Shown here one piece after another: positions 32,369 through 41,593 of a stretch of 64,000 bases of DNA. Location: positions 1-64,000 of the forward strand of contig NZ_JAFBEX010000019.1 of the NCBI RefSeq assembly GCF_016908975.1. The letters run 5' to 3'. The translations under genes and the position numbers were made by a program. The notes under the pieces are model-generated. The model saw nothing but the letters and a program-made list of their open reading frames with translations. It made no database searches and had not been told where the DNA came from. How positions within the stretch are numbered: the stretch's first letter is position 1; the number at the start of each line of letters is the position of its first letter. Origin of the DNA: Neobacillus cucumis (GTDB lineage: Bacteria > Bacillota > Bacilli > Bacillales > Cytobacillaceae).

Positions 32369-34693
32369 TTATTCCATTATATAATAATCCTTAGGTACAC
32401 AAGACATTAGAGGACTAATTTCACTTGTTGTAAACAAATGCAGGACATGCATTGCACGTGTACATACCGTATAAAATAATTTTCGTTCACTTTCCTGTTG
32501 ATAACGGGAACAATCATAAAGAATTACAGCATCAAATTCAATCCCTTTGGCTAAGTAAGATGGTATCACATTTATGCCCTTTTCATAAGAAATGGTCCCT
32601 TTTTCAATTAAATGAAGCGCAATATCTTCCTTTAGGTCCTCAAACAATGCTTTACTTTCTGCTTCTGTCCTGCAAATCACTGCAACCGTCTGACGTCCTT
32701 CTGCTTTAAACTTTATAATTTCTTTTAGGATTTCTCCATTTAACTTTGTCTTCTCTACCCTTTTTACAGTTGGCTTGTTACCCCTACGATTAAATGGCTC
32801 TATTTTATCACCATCATCAATCAATGCTCGCGTAAATTCCACAATTTCTCTTGTAGACCGATAAGTTTTGTTGAGTACATAGGTTTCAACCTTTTCACTC
32901 CTACTATCAAAATCGGTCAATACTGTTTCAGAACCAGTTGCCCCAGAAAAAATGGCCTGATTAAAATCACCTAACAATGTCATTTTGCTGTAAGGAAACA
33001 AACGTTGGATAAAAGCGAACTGAAAAGGCGTATAATCTTGAGCTTCATCTATAAAAATATGACGGATGGCTGTATTGGATTTCCGACCTTCTATTAAGTC
33101 TTGCAGGTAAACAATTGGTGTTGCATCTTCATAAGGAATAACTCTCTGTTTAATTTGTTCCACTGTTTGTTTACTAATCTGTGACCAATGGTCTGGAAGG
33201 CGTATTAAAGTATGTTCACTTGTCTTAAACAACTGAAGGTAATTTTCTGTTAAATCAATGAATTTAAAGTTTTTCACTCTCTTAAATAACGGTTTAAACT
33301 TTTCCTTTACCACCATTTCCGCTAGCAGCCTCTGCTCGCGATCGAAATCATCAAATGTATCTCCCGTAAATCCGTTTTTCTCTTGTAGCTTTTTATATGC
33401 CTCCATATAGTTTTCTTTTTCCAGAAATTGAATTTCTTCTTCTACCCAACTTCGAGAACGTTCTCGTTTAACCGCACGCTTTAATTCTTTTAATAACCAT
33501 TCCTTTACGAGCTGCATTCTATTTGGAATAGAATAGGAACTATCCAGCTTATAAAAATAATCGCCAATCTCCTTCTTAGAGATGATACAATCACCTCTAA
33601 AGGATAAGTCCTTAAAGATTAAACCCTTGGTTGATAGTGCTGACACGTATTGGTCAATCATTGATTTATACTCAAGACTTGCCTTAAAACGAATAGCTTC
33701 AGCTCTTATCTTATATTCCTCTTTGCTATGATCCCCAAGCAGGAACTCCATCTGCAAAAATGGATCCTCCACATCGTAGGTCTTTCCTAATCTCTCCATT
33801 AGATATTCTTGGAATGTGGATTGCTGCATATTTTCTTCGCCTAGTTCAGGTAAAACAGTCGCAACATAGCTGTTAAATAATGGGTTTGGTGAAAATAGCA
33901 AAATGTTTTCAGCGTTTAAGCTCCCTCGAAAACGATAAAGCAAATAGGCAACACGCTGCAATGCAGCTGAAGTTTTCCCGCTTCCTGCCGCCCCCTGAAC
34001 AATTAGGATTTTACTGCGCTCATTACGGATAATTTCGTTTTGTTCGCGTTGGATCGTTGCTACAATGCTCTTCATTTGAGTATTTGCATTGTTTCCTAGC
34101 ACTTCCTGAAGTATTTCATCACCAATGGTTACACCCGTATCGAACATGGCTTTGATTTTTGAATCTCGAATTATAAATTGCCGTTTTAAAGTCATTTCTC
34201 CTTCAATCTTACCTTCGAGTATTTTATATTCTGCATACCCTGGAGAATAATCATAATACAGACTTGATATTGGTGCACGCCAATCATAGATTAAAAAATT
34301 TTCATCATTTTCATCCATTAAGGAAGCAATACCCAAATAGACCTGATCAACCCTATTTTCTCCTTCCTCCAAAAAGTCAATTCGACCGAAGTATGGCGAA
34401 TACTTCAATCTTGCAAGTGTCTGGAGATTTTTATCCATATGTCTATGAGTCCGTTCACGCTCTGAGAGAAGTTCAGCTTGTTGCTTTATACTTGCTGCGG
34501 TTTCAATAACATCATCCGGTTCATCCAGGTTAACTGTAACATCCTCCCAAAACGACTTACGAATTTCGATTACATCTGAGCGAACCGTACCGGCATCCTT
34601 ATTTAGATTCCCAATCTTTTGCTCGATGACCTTTACGACCTTACCTACTCTTTCCTGTTCATCGTGTAATTCGGTGCTTTGTTTTTCACTCAT
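32369..34693 (-). CDS. helD: HelD, RNA polymerase recycling ATPase (UvrD/Rep-like)
   Basis: At 774 aa this is the length of B. subtilis HelD, which binds RNA polymerase and removes it from stalled complexes using ATP. An N-terminal coiled coil (about residues 1-75) fits the arm that enters the secondary channel. The helicase-like core has Walker A QGAAGSGKTSAALQ (about residues 232-245), Walker B HIFIDEAQDYTPFQ and the Q/R motifs LGDFNQAIF and LNKTYRSTREI. GGGGAG precedes the ATG. It is monocistronic. Confidence 0.93.
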   Translation of the reverse strand: MSEKQSTELHDEQERVGKVVKVIEQKIGNLNKDAGTVRSDVIEIRKSFWEDVTVNLDEPDDVIETAASIKQQAELLSERERTHRHMDKNLQTLARLKYSPYFGRIDFLEEGENRVDQVYLGIASLMDENDENFLIYDWRAPISSLYYDYSPGYAEYKILEGKIEGEMTLKRQFIIRDSKIKAMFDTGVTIGDEILQEVLGNNANTQMKSIVATIQREQNEIIRNERSKILIVQGAAGSGKTSAALQRVAYLLYRFRGSLNAENILLFSPNPLFNSYVATVLPELGEENMQQSTFQEYLMERLGKTYDVEDPFLQMEFLLGDHSKEEYKIRAEAIRFKASLEYKSMIDQYVSALSTKGLIFKDLSFRGDCIISKKEIGDYFYKLDSSYSIPNRMQLVKEWLLKELKRAVKRERSRSWVEEEIQFLEKENYMEAYKKLQEKNGFTGDTFDDFDREQRLLAEMVVKEKFKPLFKRVKNFKFIDLTENYLQLFKTSEHTLIRLPDHWSQISKQTVEQIKQRVIPYEDATPIVYLQDLIEGRKSNTAIRHIFIDEAQDYTPFQFAFIQRLFPYSKMTLLGDFNQAIFSGATGSETVLTDFDSRSEKVETYVLNKTYRSTREIVEFTRALIDDGDKIEPFNRRGNKPTVKRVEKTKLNGEILKEIIKFKAEGRQTVAVICRTEAESKALFEDLKEDIALHLIEKGTISYEKGINVIPSYLAKGIEFDAVILYDCSRYQQESERKLFYTVCTRAMHVLHLFTTSEISPLMSCVPKDYYIME

Positions 34694-35036
34694 CTAACCA
34701 CTCCCCATTTATAATTCCTTGACATCATTTACTTTTTGTGTTAATGTTATAATAGAGTATTTTATACACTTTAACCATTAATACATATTATACCATCTGT
34801 CATTTTACCATGCCTCCATATTATTATCAAGCTAATAATATCAAATCACCAAACGCCATAGGGTGTTTGGTGATTTCGCTAATATCTATCCTCCATAAAG
34901 ATGCCTTTGCAATCATCTGTCCATATCATCGCTTATTACTCTATTATTAGATAAAAAGAAACAAATAATTAAATTTTTATTGACATATTGGTAACATTAA
35001 AAAAAGGCTGATTATTAAAAATCGGCCTTTTTCTGG
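34694..35036. other. Gene-free interval with an orphan stem-loop
   Basis: Between helD and the L,D-transpeptidase gene there is no convincing open frame. A stem-loop AAATCACCAAACGCC (34843-34857) with GGTGTTTGGTGATTT (34862-34876) has no T-run on the plus strand and no evident owner. The helD promoter must lie in 34694-34780, and the terminator of the downstream gene lies at 35001-35032. Confidence 0.4.
35001..35032 (-). terminator. Intrinsic terminator of the L,D-transpeptidase gene
   Basis: AAAAAGGCCGAT and ATCAGCCTTTTT arms (one G-T pair) with a T-run on the minus strand, four bases after the stop. Confidence 0.8.
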
Positions 35037-35525
35037 TTATGGGCGAATACTTACGCGAGTACCATTGGGAACTATTTCTGCTAGCTGCAGAACGTCCCGG
35101 TTATACATCCTTACACACCCATGGGAAACAGCCTTTCCAATGGAGCTCGGGTCATTTGTCCCATGAATCCCATAGCCTTGTTTTGACAATGAAAGCCATA
35201 AGACTCCAAATGGACCACCAGGGTTATACTGACGGTTAACAATGACAAAATCTCCTACAGGTGTTTGTGTTAACATCCTCCCTACAGCGATTGGAAAAAT
35301 TTTCACTAATCTGCCATTATTGTATAATGTAAGTCTTCGTTTTCCAACGGAAATCTGAATTGTATACGCTATAGTACTTGGCTCGGGCAGTCCAGGGATT
35401 TGAATTTTTTGTCCAACATGTAATTGTCCAATGCCGGGATTTGCTGCATAAAGGCGTTTCAGGCTTACTCTGTAGTCAACTGAAATGGTTCCCAGTGTTT
35501 CGCCTGGCTGGACTGTATGAATCAT
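35037..35525 (-). CDS. LysM-YkuD L,D-transpeptidase
   Basis: This 162-aa protein has a LysM domain (about residues 2-46: HTVQPGETLGTISVDYRVSL) and a YkuD catalytic domain (about 55-162) ending in GYGIHGTNDPSSIGKAVSHG then CVRMYN, with the catalytic Cys and His. Such enzymes form or modify 3-3 peptidoglycan crosslinks, and the LysM-YkuD arrangement is like B. subtilis YkuD, a spore-associated protein. No signal peptide is visible. ATG 35525 is chosen: AAAGGTGG lies just upstream, and longer starts add residues without a site. Confidence 0.9.
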   Translation of the reverse strand: MIHTVQPGETLGTISVDYRVSLKRLYAANPGIGQLHVGQKIQIPGLPEPSTIAYTIQISVGKRRLTLYNNGRLVKIFPIAVGRMLTQTPVGDFVIVNRQYNPGGPFGVLWLSLSKQGYGIHGTNDPSSIGKAVSHGCVRMYNRDVLQLAEIVPNGTRVSIRP

Positions 35526-35605
35526 GCTATCCCACCTTTCTTCTGATAGCATATGCCTCTATCAGTTTGGGGTTGACAGCCCAGTTCAAGCAGAAATATT
35601 TAATA

Positions 35606-37108
35606 TTAATTAAATCTAAAAAATGGTGACATATCTTCACGAAGGTGATGAATATAAAAATAGTCATTGCTAACCAAATCATAGACGTAATCCTTTTTCC
35701 ACTCGTCAATGTGTTCAATGATTTCCTTTATTGCATGAACAAAAGTAAGAATTTCCTTATTTGTCATTAAAGGGTGCACAGAGAATCTTACCCATCCTGG
35801 CTTAACAGACATGTCCCCATGGTTTAATTTCTCAGCAATCTTTTTTGAATTGGTCTTATCAATATTCAATAGATAATGACCATACGTACCGGCACAAGAA
35901 CATCCCCCTCTTACCTGAATGCCATATCGATCATTGAGAAGCCGAACAATTAAATTATAATGAATGTTTTCAATATGGAACGAAACAATCCCAATTCTGT
36001 CCTTTGATTCTCCTGCCAAAATTCGAACCTCTGGTAGTTTTTCCAGGTGGGTAAACAAAAGATTAAGCAGCTCTTTTTCCCTGTTTAAAATATTGGTAAT
36101 CCCCATCTTCGTTTTTAGCTTAATACATAGAGCTGTACGTATCGATTGCAGAGTCCCTGGGGTTCCTCCATCCTCCCGCAACTCTATCTCTTTGAAATAT
36201 TGATGCTCACCCCAAGGATTCGTCCACAATACCGTTCCTCCGCCTGGATGATCGGGAACCATATTCGTGTATATACGCGAGTCAAAAACCAATACACCGC
36301 TTGTTCCCGGTCCCCCTAGGAACTTATGTGGTGAAAAAAATATCGCATCCAATTTTTCGAGCGGGTCTTCCGGGTGCATATTAATCTCTACATATGGTGC
36401 AGATGCAGCAAAATCAACAAAACACAACCCTCCATGTTGGTGCATAAGCTTGGCAAGCTGATGATATGGTGTTTGAATCCCTGTTACATTTGAGCATGCC
36501 GTAAAGGAACCAATTTTTAATTGCCGATCCTTATACCTATTAAGTAATTGTTCTAAATGATTTAGATCCACTTTTCCAGCTGAATCCGGGTTAACTATAA
36601 CGACGTCCGCTAGCGTTTCGAGCCATGATGTTTGATTGGAATGATGTTCCATGTGAGTAATAAAAATGATTGGTCTTTCCCGCTCTGGAAGTTTAATACG
36701 ATTTCTCCATTTTTCAGGTACTCTAATTCCTAAGATTCTCTGAAATTTATTTATAACAGAAGTCATACCAAAGCCATCGAGAATTACCACATCATGCTGA
36801 TTTGCATGAACATGGTCCTTTATAATTTTCTTCGATTGCTTGTATAATCCTGTCATCATTAAACTAGTAAAATTTGATTCCGTATGGGGATTGGCCATAA
36901 ATGGTCCAAATACCTCAGAAATTTTTTGCTCGATGGGATGATATAACCGTCCGCTAGCTGTCCAATCGGCATAAATTATTTTCTTTTTTCCAAAGGGGGA
37001 ATCAAATTCTTGGTCCGCTCCAACCACTTGTGAGCGAAATGGTTCAAAATATTCTTCAAGGGTTTCCGGTATTCGAAATGTATTACTTCCAATATTCGCC
37101 GTAATCAT
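35606..37108 (-). CDS. Class V aminotransferase-fold PLP enzyme (cysteine-desulfurase-like)
   Basis: This 500-aa fold type I PLP protein has KIIYADWTASGRLYHPIE, HMEHHSNQTSW, CFVDFAASAPYVEI (cofactor Asp), FFSPHKFLGGPGTSGVL (PLP-binding Lys, about residue 240) and VRGGCSCAGTYGHYLL, a Cys loop like that of SufS/Csd proteins. It is longer than typical desulfurases, with a C-terminal extension. No Suf or Isc partner is nearby, so the reaction is undetermined. GGGGGTGTTG precedes the ATG. Confidence 0.87.
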   Translation of the reverse strand: MITANIGSNTFRIPETLEEYFEPFRSQVVGADQEFDSPFGKKKIIYADWTASGRLYHPIEQKISEVFGPFMANPHTESNFTSLMMTGLYKQSKKIIKDHVHANQHDVVILDGFGMTSVINKFQRILGIRVPEKWRNRIKLPERERPIIFITHMEHHSNQTSWLETLADVVIVNPDSAGKVDLNHLEQLLNRYKDRQLKIGSFTACSNVTGIQTPYHQLAKLMHQHGGLCFVDFAASAPYVEINMHPEDPLEKLDAIFFSPHKFLGGPGTSGVLVFDSRIYTNMVPDHPGGGTVLWTNPWGEHQYFKEIELREDGGTPGTLQSIRTALCIKLKTKMGITNILNREKELLNLLFTHLEKLPEVRILAGESKDRIGIVSFHIENIHYNLIVRLLNDRYGIQVRGGCSCAGTYGHYLLNIDKTNSKKIAEKLNHGDMSVKPGWVRFSVHPLMTNKEILTFVHAIKEIIEHIDEWKKDYVYDLVSNDYFYIHHLREDMSPFFRFN

Positions 37109-37194
37109 ATGTTCAACACCCCCAAATTTTTAGTTTCACTACAATATATGCAAGGCCCAATAACACCGTTTATTTTGTATTCAACAAAAGAAAA

Positions 37195-37220
37195 GAGCAG
37201 CCAATTTTTTATGGCTGCTC
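37195..37220 (-). terminator. Intrinsic terminator
   Basis: GAGCAGCCA / TGGCTGCTC hairpin followed by TTTTCTTTTG on the minus strand, seven bases beyond the stop of the 115-aa gene. Confidence 0.8.
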
Positions 37221-37226
37221 ACATTT

Positions 37227-37574
37227 TTAGTAAGTAGTAATCTTAGCAGATTCCTTTTTAGTAACCTCTTCAATTTTTTGAATAAACATTTGGAAAACTC
37301 TTCGCTTTTCCTCTAAATCTTTTATGTACTCTTTCAATTGATTATAACTTTCTTCAAAGGGTTTATGATACATCTCGCGAATTTTTTCAATGATCTCTTC
37401 GTTAACTGTGGATTGAATGACCTGTTTTGTAATTCCATACTTATAAGAATAAACTTTTAATTCCTGTGCCACTTCATCATATTCTTTTGCAATCTCAGAA
37501 AGGACTAGAGAAATATCATCCTTCCATTCGTCTAGTGATTTTTGTAAATATGATTTCATCATCGTTTCTTCCAT
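37227..37574 (-). CDS. Hypothetical coiled-coil protein, 115 aa
   Basis: This highly charged, almost wholly helical soluble protein (SYLQKSLDEWKDDISLVLSE, then EYIKDLEEKRRVFQMFIQ) is probably a coiled coil. ATG 37574 is preferred because AGGTGG lies 9 bases upstream. The GTG four codons earlier overlaps that site. The family is not recognised. It is monocistronic, upstream of the class V enzyme on the same strand but separated from it by a terminator. Confidence 0.65.
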   Translation of the reverse strand: MEETMMKSYLQKSLDEWKDDISLVLSEIAKEYDEVAQELKVYSYKYGITKQVIQSTVNEEIIEKIREMYHKPFEESYNQLKEYIKDLEEKRRVFQMFIQKIEEVTKKESAKITTY

Positions 37575-37684
37575 TGGACCACCCACCTATTAAATTCACT
37601 ATTTCATTATTATAACGATTTTTAATTACATAGAAGTTTCCGTCGCTTTACATTGTCGTTTCATTCCCAAATTTTTTACTAACA

Positions 37685-37725
37685 AAAAAACTGTGTTAAG
37701 CCACAAAAAGCTTTACACAGTTTTT
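37685..37725 (-). terminator. Intrinsic terminator of the DUF2935 gene
   Basis: AACTGTGTAAAG and CTTAACACAGTT arms with T7 on the minus strand, directly after the stop codon. Confidence 0.8.
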
Positions 37726-37728
37726 ATA

Positions 37729-38553
37729 CTACCCAAATGATGGTTTTCGCAGTGAACAATGAACACTTTCGGACTGAAGCTCCGGCGCAAATTCCGCCAA
37801 TTTTTTTATAAAATAACAAGTTTCAGGGAAATGGTGTTCAAGGAATCGAAGTGTCGTTTTATTTAATACCCTTTTTCCCATATATTTTTCCACAATTGAT
37901 CGGATATATTGATTCATTTCAATAACGGTTCTCCCCACTTCTAATGCCAGTTCTTTTTGACGAGGGAACCCTTGCTCAGTGAAGCGTAAGAATCCTTTCA
38001 CATGGTGATTCTGTAGGATAAACATCTGGAATCTTTGCGCATAATGATCCGATTGTCGTTCGACTGTTAATTCAATCGGATCAGCTAAATTTCTTAACAA
38101 AATAATGTGACCGAGCTGGTCCTCTAGCCATAAATCTAACAATTGATCTAGGCTAAGAGATACAGGCTGCTCAGCTTTTACAAAATAAGATAATAACCGT
38201 AAATATTCTTGATTTTCATTTAAAGTTCCATTTAGATAAGTAGGTGACAAGTTTAGGTTTATGTCATTTTTTATCCTTAAATTTTGTAAATGTCCCTCGT
38301 ATCGGAAATATTCATATACAGTAGGATAGGCTTGTTGGGCAAATGAAGTCATTTCACCGGAGCTATAAACTAATGATGGATTCAATTGTTTCAATCTAGT
38401 CAGTAAACTTTGAAATGATTGATTAAATCCTTCAGCGGTAGAAATCGCATTCCTTTCTTCCACAGATAAATGGTCCCTAACAAAAATAGCATGATCCTGT
38501 AGAATTTCTAACCAAAATAAATGTTCCTCCCAAACGCTAATAGTACTTGCCAT
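37729..38553 (-). CDS. DUF2935 family protein
   Basis: This 274-aa helical protein has two related four-helix halves. The first begins VWEEHLFWLEILQDHAIFVR and the second has LWLEDQLGHIILLRNLADP and RSDHYAQRFQMFI. The repeated E/H-x-x-x-W..H..FH/D pattern is typical of DUF2935, which may bind metal like ferritin-type bundles, although this is inference. The closing MGKRVLNKTTLRFLEHHFPE is also characteristic. GGGGGATTGAG precedes the ATG. It is monocistronic. Confidence 0.85.
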   Translation of the reverse strand: MASTISVWEEHLFWLEILQDHAIFVRDHLSVEERNAISTAEGFNQSFQSLLTRLKQLNPSLVYSSGEMTSFAQQAYPTVYEYFRYEGHLQNLRIKNDINLNLSPTYLNGTLNENQEYLRLLSYFVKAEQPVSLSLDQLLDLWLEDQLGHIILLRNLADPIELTVERQSDHYAQRFQMFILQNHHVKGFLRFTEQGFPRQKELALEVGRTVIEMNQYIRSIVEKYMGKRVLNKTTLRFLEHHFPETCYFIKKLAEFAPELQSESVHCSLRKPSFG

Positions 38554-38629
38554 CTCAATCCCCCTCTATAAGAGGATATTCGCACCTTCCTTAACCTAGA
38601 AATTTTTTAAAAATTTTTTCATCAAAAAA

Positions 38630-38655
38630 ACGATTTCCTATAAAAAGGAAACCGT
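38630..38655 (-). terminator. Intrinsic terminator of the polysaccharide deacetylase gene
   Basis: ACGGTTTCC / GGAAATCGT hairpin followed by T7 on the minus strand, just after the stop codon. Confidence 0.78.
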
Positions 38656-38660
38656 CATGT

Positions 38661-39395
38661 TTATTCCACCTCTACTATTTTGGCAAATTGTTCCATGGTC
38701 GTAGAATATTTAATATAGGTGCGTGGCATAATGAATAATTCATCTTTTATCCCTGTAAAGGTAAAGGGTCCTGGAGTAGTTGTTAGTCCAAATGAATAAT
38801 ACTTTTTCGTTTCATTGATTACTCTACTATTGGTATTTCCATATGGATACGCAAGGGCAATTACCTTTTTATTGGTTAATTCCTGTATTTTTTCTTTAGA
38901 GTCCTCAAGTTCATATAGAAGATTATCTGTTTTGGTTAGATCCGGGTGAGAAGCCGTATGTGATTGAATTGAAATTAATCCTGAATTTGTCATTTGTTTA
39001 ATATCGGCTTTCGTTAAGCGATTCGGACGCCCAATAAAGTCCGATATGACAAAAATAGTCGCTGTCGGCTTAAATACTCTTGATTGCAGTTTTTGAAAAA
39101 CAGCAAATGCATTTAAGTTATTCTTGTAGCCATCGTCAAAAGTAATAAAAATCGGTTTTTTTACTTTCTTAGCTTCCTCCCACCTTTCAAAAGTTAATAA
39201 GGTAAATCCATGAACTTTTAAATAAATCATCTGTTTTTCAAAGTTCTCCGGGGTAACATAAAGCTCTTTTAAACCCGTACCCGCATATTCTGCGATTGAA
39301 TGATAGATAAGGATTGGGAACTTCTGAGCAGCACTTGCCTTATCAGGAGTAAACATAATTGCAATTCCTAACAAAAAAAGAAAAAATTTTATCAC
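38661..39395 (-). CDS. Secreted polysaccharide deacetylase (NodB domain)
   Basis: This 244-aa exported protein has a signal peptide ending near ASA-AQ (residue about 22), LIYHSIAEY, FITFDDGYKNN (motif 1, catalytic Asp and metal Asp, about residues 82-92), SIQSHTASHPDLT (motif 2, metal His pair) and ALAYPYGNTN. The order suits the PgaB/YadE-like deacetylase group. The natural substrate (peptidoglycan or another amino-sugar polymer) is not shown. It starts with GTG 39395 after GAGGAATT. Confidence 0.9.
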   Translation of the reverse strand: MIKFFLFLLGIAIMFTPDKASAAQKFPILIYHSIAEYAGTGLKELYVTPENFEKQMIYLKVHGFTLLTFERWEEAKKVKKPIFITFDDGYKNNLNAFAVFQKLQSRVFKPTATIFVISDFIGRPNRLTKADIKQMTNSGLISIQSHTASHPDLTKTDNLLYELEDSKEKIQELTNKKVIALAYPYGNTNSRVINETKKYYSFGLTTTPGPFTFTGIKDELFIMPRTYIKYSTTMEQFAKIVEVE

Positions 39396-39538
39396 TTACA
39401 ATTCCTCACTTCACCTGAGTTTAAAAGATTCAAGATTACTATTTCCTTATGCTTGAAATTTCATTCGCCACTATATTGATGATTTCTTCTTAAGAAAAGT
39501 GGTAAACTATTCCTGACTATACAAAAAGGAGCAACATT

Positions 39539-40327
39539 ATGACAAAGTATCGAGTTCTATTTCTGGATATTGATGGTACACTCGTCTCACCAGATAACAA
39601 GGTTGAAGAATCCACCAAAAAAGCTATTGCCGAGGTTCAATCTAAAGGAATTGAAGTATTTCTAGCCACAGGAAGACCACTTCATGAGATCGATAATCTA
39701 GCCTCTGAATTAAACATCCAATCATTTATTGGCTATAATGGGGCCTATGCGATTTATAAGGGCGAAGACATTTTTCAGGAACCACTAGAGAAATCCCTAG
39801 TAAAAAGGTACATAGAGATAGCTGATGTGCACAACCATGATGCAGTTTTTTATACAAATAAAGAAAATATCTTTACAAACCTTAATGCCCCGTTTATCCA
39901 TGATTTTATTGAAGTGTTTCACTTCCATAAGAATAAAGCCTATTCTCCAGAATTTGATCATGATGTTTTAGGGATAACCCTGATTAATTTAAAACCTGGT
40001 GATGTGGCACTTTATGAAAGCGAGAACGATATTCATTTATCACAAGTTAATGTTGAAGGACTAAAGAATTGCTATGATGTCATTAGAGATAAAGTCAATA
40101 AAGGGTATGGGATACAAATGCTATTAAAATATCTTGACATCCCTAAAGAACAAGCCATTGCCTTTGGTGATGGAATGAATGATAAAGAAATGCTTCAAGC
40201 TGTTGGTGAAAGTTTTGCGATGGGGAATGGACATCGTGATATTTTCCAATATGCTAAATATAAAACAACTGAAGTGACAAACTCAGGCATATCTAATGGA
40301 TTAAAGATGCTTGGTCTAGTTGAATAA
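39539..40327 (+). CDS. Cof-type HAD-IIB phosphatase
   Basis: This 262-aa protein has HAD motif I LFLDIDGTLVSP (residues about 7-18), motif II FLATGRP, a cap domain of about 90 residues, and motif IV AIAFGDGMNDKEML followed by GESFAMGNGH. The Cof family dephosphorylates sugar phosphates and cofactors such as FMN or PLP with broad specificity. AAAGGAG precedes ATG. It is single, with a strong terminator. Confidence 0.92.
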   Translation: MTKYRVLFLDIDGTLVSPDNKVEESTKKAIAEVQSKGIEVFLATGRPLHEIDNLASELNIQSFIGYNGAYAIYKGEDIFQEPLEKSLVKRYIEIADVHNHDAVFYTNKENIFTNLNAPFIHDFIEVFHFHKNKAYSPEFDHDVLGITLINLKPGDVALYESENDIHLSQVNVEGLKNCYDVIRDKVNKGYGIQMLLKYLDIPKEQAIAFGDGMNDKEMLQAVGESFAMGNGHRDIFQYAKYKTTEVTNSGISNGLKMLGLVE

Positions 40328-40328
40328 T

Positions 40329-40366
40329 AAAAAGTGCAGGTGTCCATTTAATACCTGCACTTTTTT
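40329..40366 (+). terminator. Intrinsic terminator
   Basis: AAAAAGTGCAGGT and ACCTGCACTTTTT arms plus T-run, immediately after the HAD gene. Confidence 0.88.
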
Positions 40367-40532
40367 AACACATAATCCTTCGCCATTTTTGCAAAAAAAT
40401 GTTGATATATTGTGGTTTAGGTCTTGTTTTGAAAGCTTTTGTCAAGCAGCAGGAAAAAAGTATACCCAATGGTGAATAACTAGTAAATGGACAGAATTTC
40501 CCTATATAAATAGAGAGAGGAATGGATTCTTA

Positions 40533-41486
40533 ATGAAGACCTATACCTTAAAAGAAGTATCCAAAAAAATAAATGTGTCGCCTGGAACACTACGAAAATG
40601 GGAACAAGACTTTGAAGATTTACTAGATATTCCTCGTACAAAACAAGGAGCTAGAATATATACAGATTTAGAGATTGAGTTGTTATTAGAAATCAAACAA
40701 ATGGCTGACAAAAAAGTTAGTAAAGAGGCCATTCGCCAAGAGATACAAAAAATCGAAGATTCGCCTAAGCCGGAAGTTTTTTCAGAAATATTTGTTGAAG
40801 AAGCGGCTCCCCTTGAGCCTTTGGACTCTACACAATTAAAAACTATAAAGAATAATACTCCCGAACCGGAAGTCTCTTTAAACGTTATACCTGAAGAAGC
40901 GATTACACAGGTGAGACCTGAGGACAGTGGAATAATAAATTCAGAGCTGTTTCTTGAGGCAATCGAAACCTATAAACAAACGTTCTTAAGTGAAGTGAAG
41001 GACGAAATTCGAAGTGTTGTCCGCAAAGAGGTATTAGACGAAGTTAAAAAAGAAATTTCTAAGAGCACATTTGTTACGGTTAAATCAATAACTGACTCCA
41101 TATATAAATCTAGCGAAAACACAAAGGCAGAGATTCAAGAATTAACAGAGACTGTTGAAAAATCCTCGGAGGAAACGACGGAAACATTAAAGCAGCTAGC
41201 TAATAAAGTGACACACGCGTCATTAGAAACCTCAGAAGAAATCTTCTCTCTATCTAAGCAGCTGTCGGAGACAACAGAAGAGATCTCTCATTATGTAGAT
41301 GTCACAAATAATGAGATCTCGAGTCTTGCAGAAACCCTAATGAAAGATCGTGAATGCCTCATTGAGGAGCGGGATCAATACCGCCACGAAGTTACCCAAA
41401 GAGAATTAGCCTTCCAACAAATGTTAACTCAATTCCGTGATGTTGCTGCAGCAAAAGAAAAAAAATGGTGGAAGTTTTGGTCTTAA
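40533..41486 (+). CDS. MerR-like HTH plus coiled-coil protein, DUF3967-like
   Basis: This 317-aa protein has an N-terminal MerR-type HTH (YTLKEVSKKINVSPGTLRKW, residues about 4-23, then GARIYTDLEIELLLEI), an acidic linker (about 70-140), a long coiled coil (about 145-275), and a tail RELAFQQMLTQFRDVAAAKE then KKWWKFWS. The KKWWxFW ending is typical of DUF3967 proteins of Bacillus phages and plasmids. The plan parallels the next gene, racA: DNA-binding head, coiled coil and short basic-aromatic tail that could touch the membrane. No regulatory target is evident. Confidence 0.8.
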   Translation: MKTYTLKEVSKKINVSPGTLRKWEQDFEDLLDIPRTKQGARIYTDLEIELLLEIKQMADKKVSKEAIRQEIQKIEDSPKPEVFSEIFVEEAAPLEPLDSTQLKTIKNNTPEPEVSLNVIPEEAITQVRPEDSGIINSELFLEAIETYKQTFLSEVKDEIRSVVRKEVLDEVKKEISKSTFVTVKSITDSIYKSSENTKAEIQELTETVEKSSEETTETLKQLANKVTHASLETSEEIFSLSKQLSETTEEISHYVDVTNNEISSLAETLMKDRECLIEERDQYRHEVTQRELAFQQMLTQFRDVAAAKEKKWWKFWS

Positions 41487-41593
41487 GAAGAACTTTGTCA
41501 GTCTATTTGTCGCGTTCCTTTATATTATAGGATTCTTGTTATCTTCCGTCACTCTTGGTTTTTAGTTTATTCTATTATTAGGGGGGATTCGGC

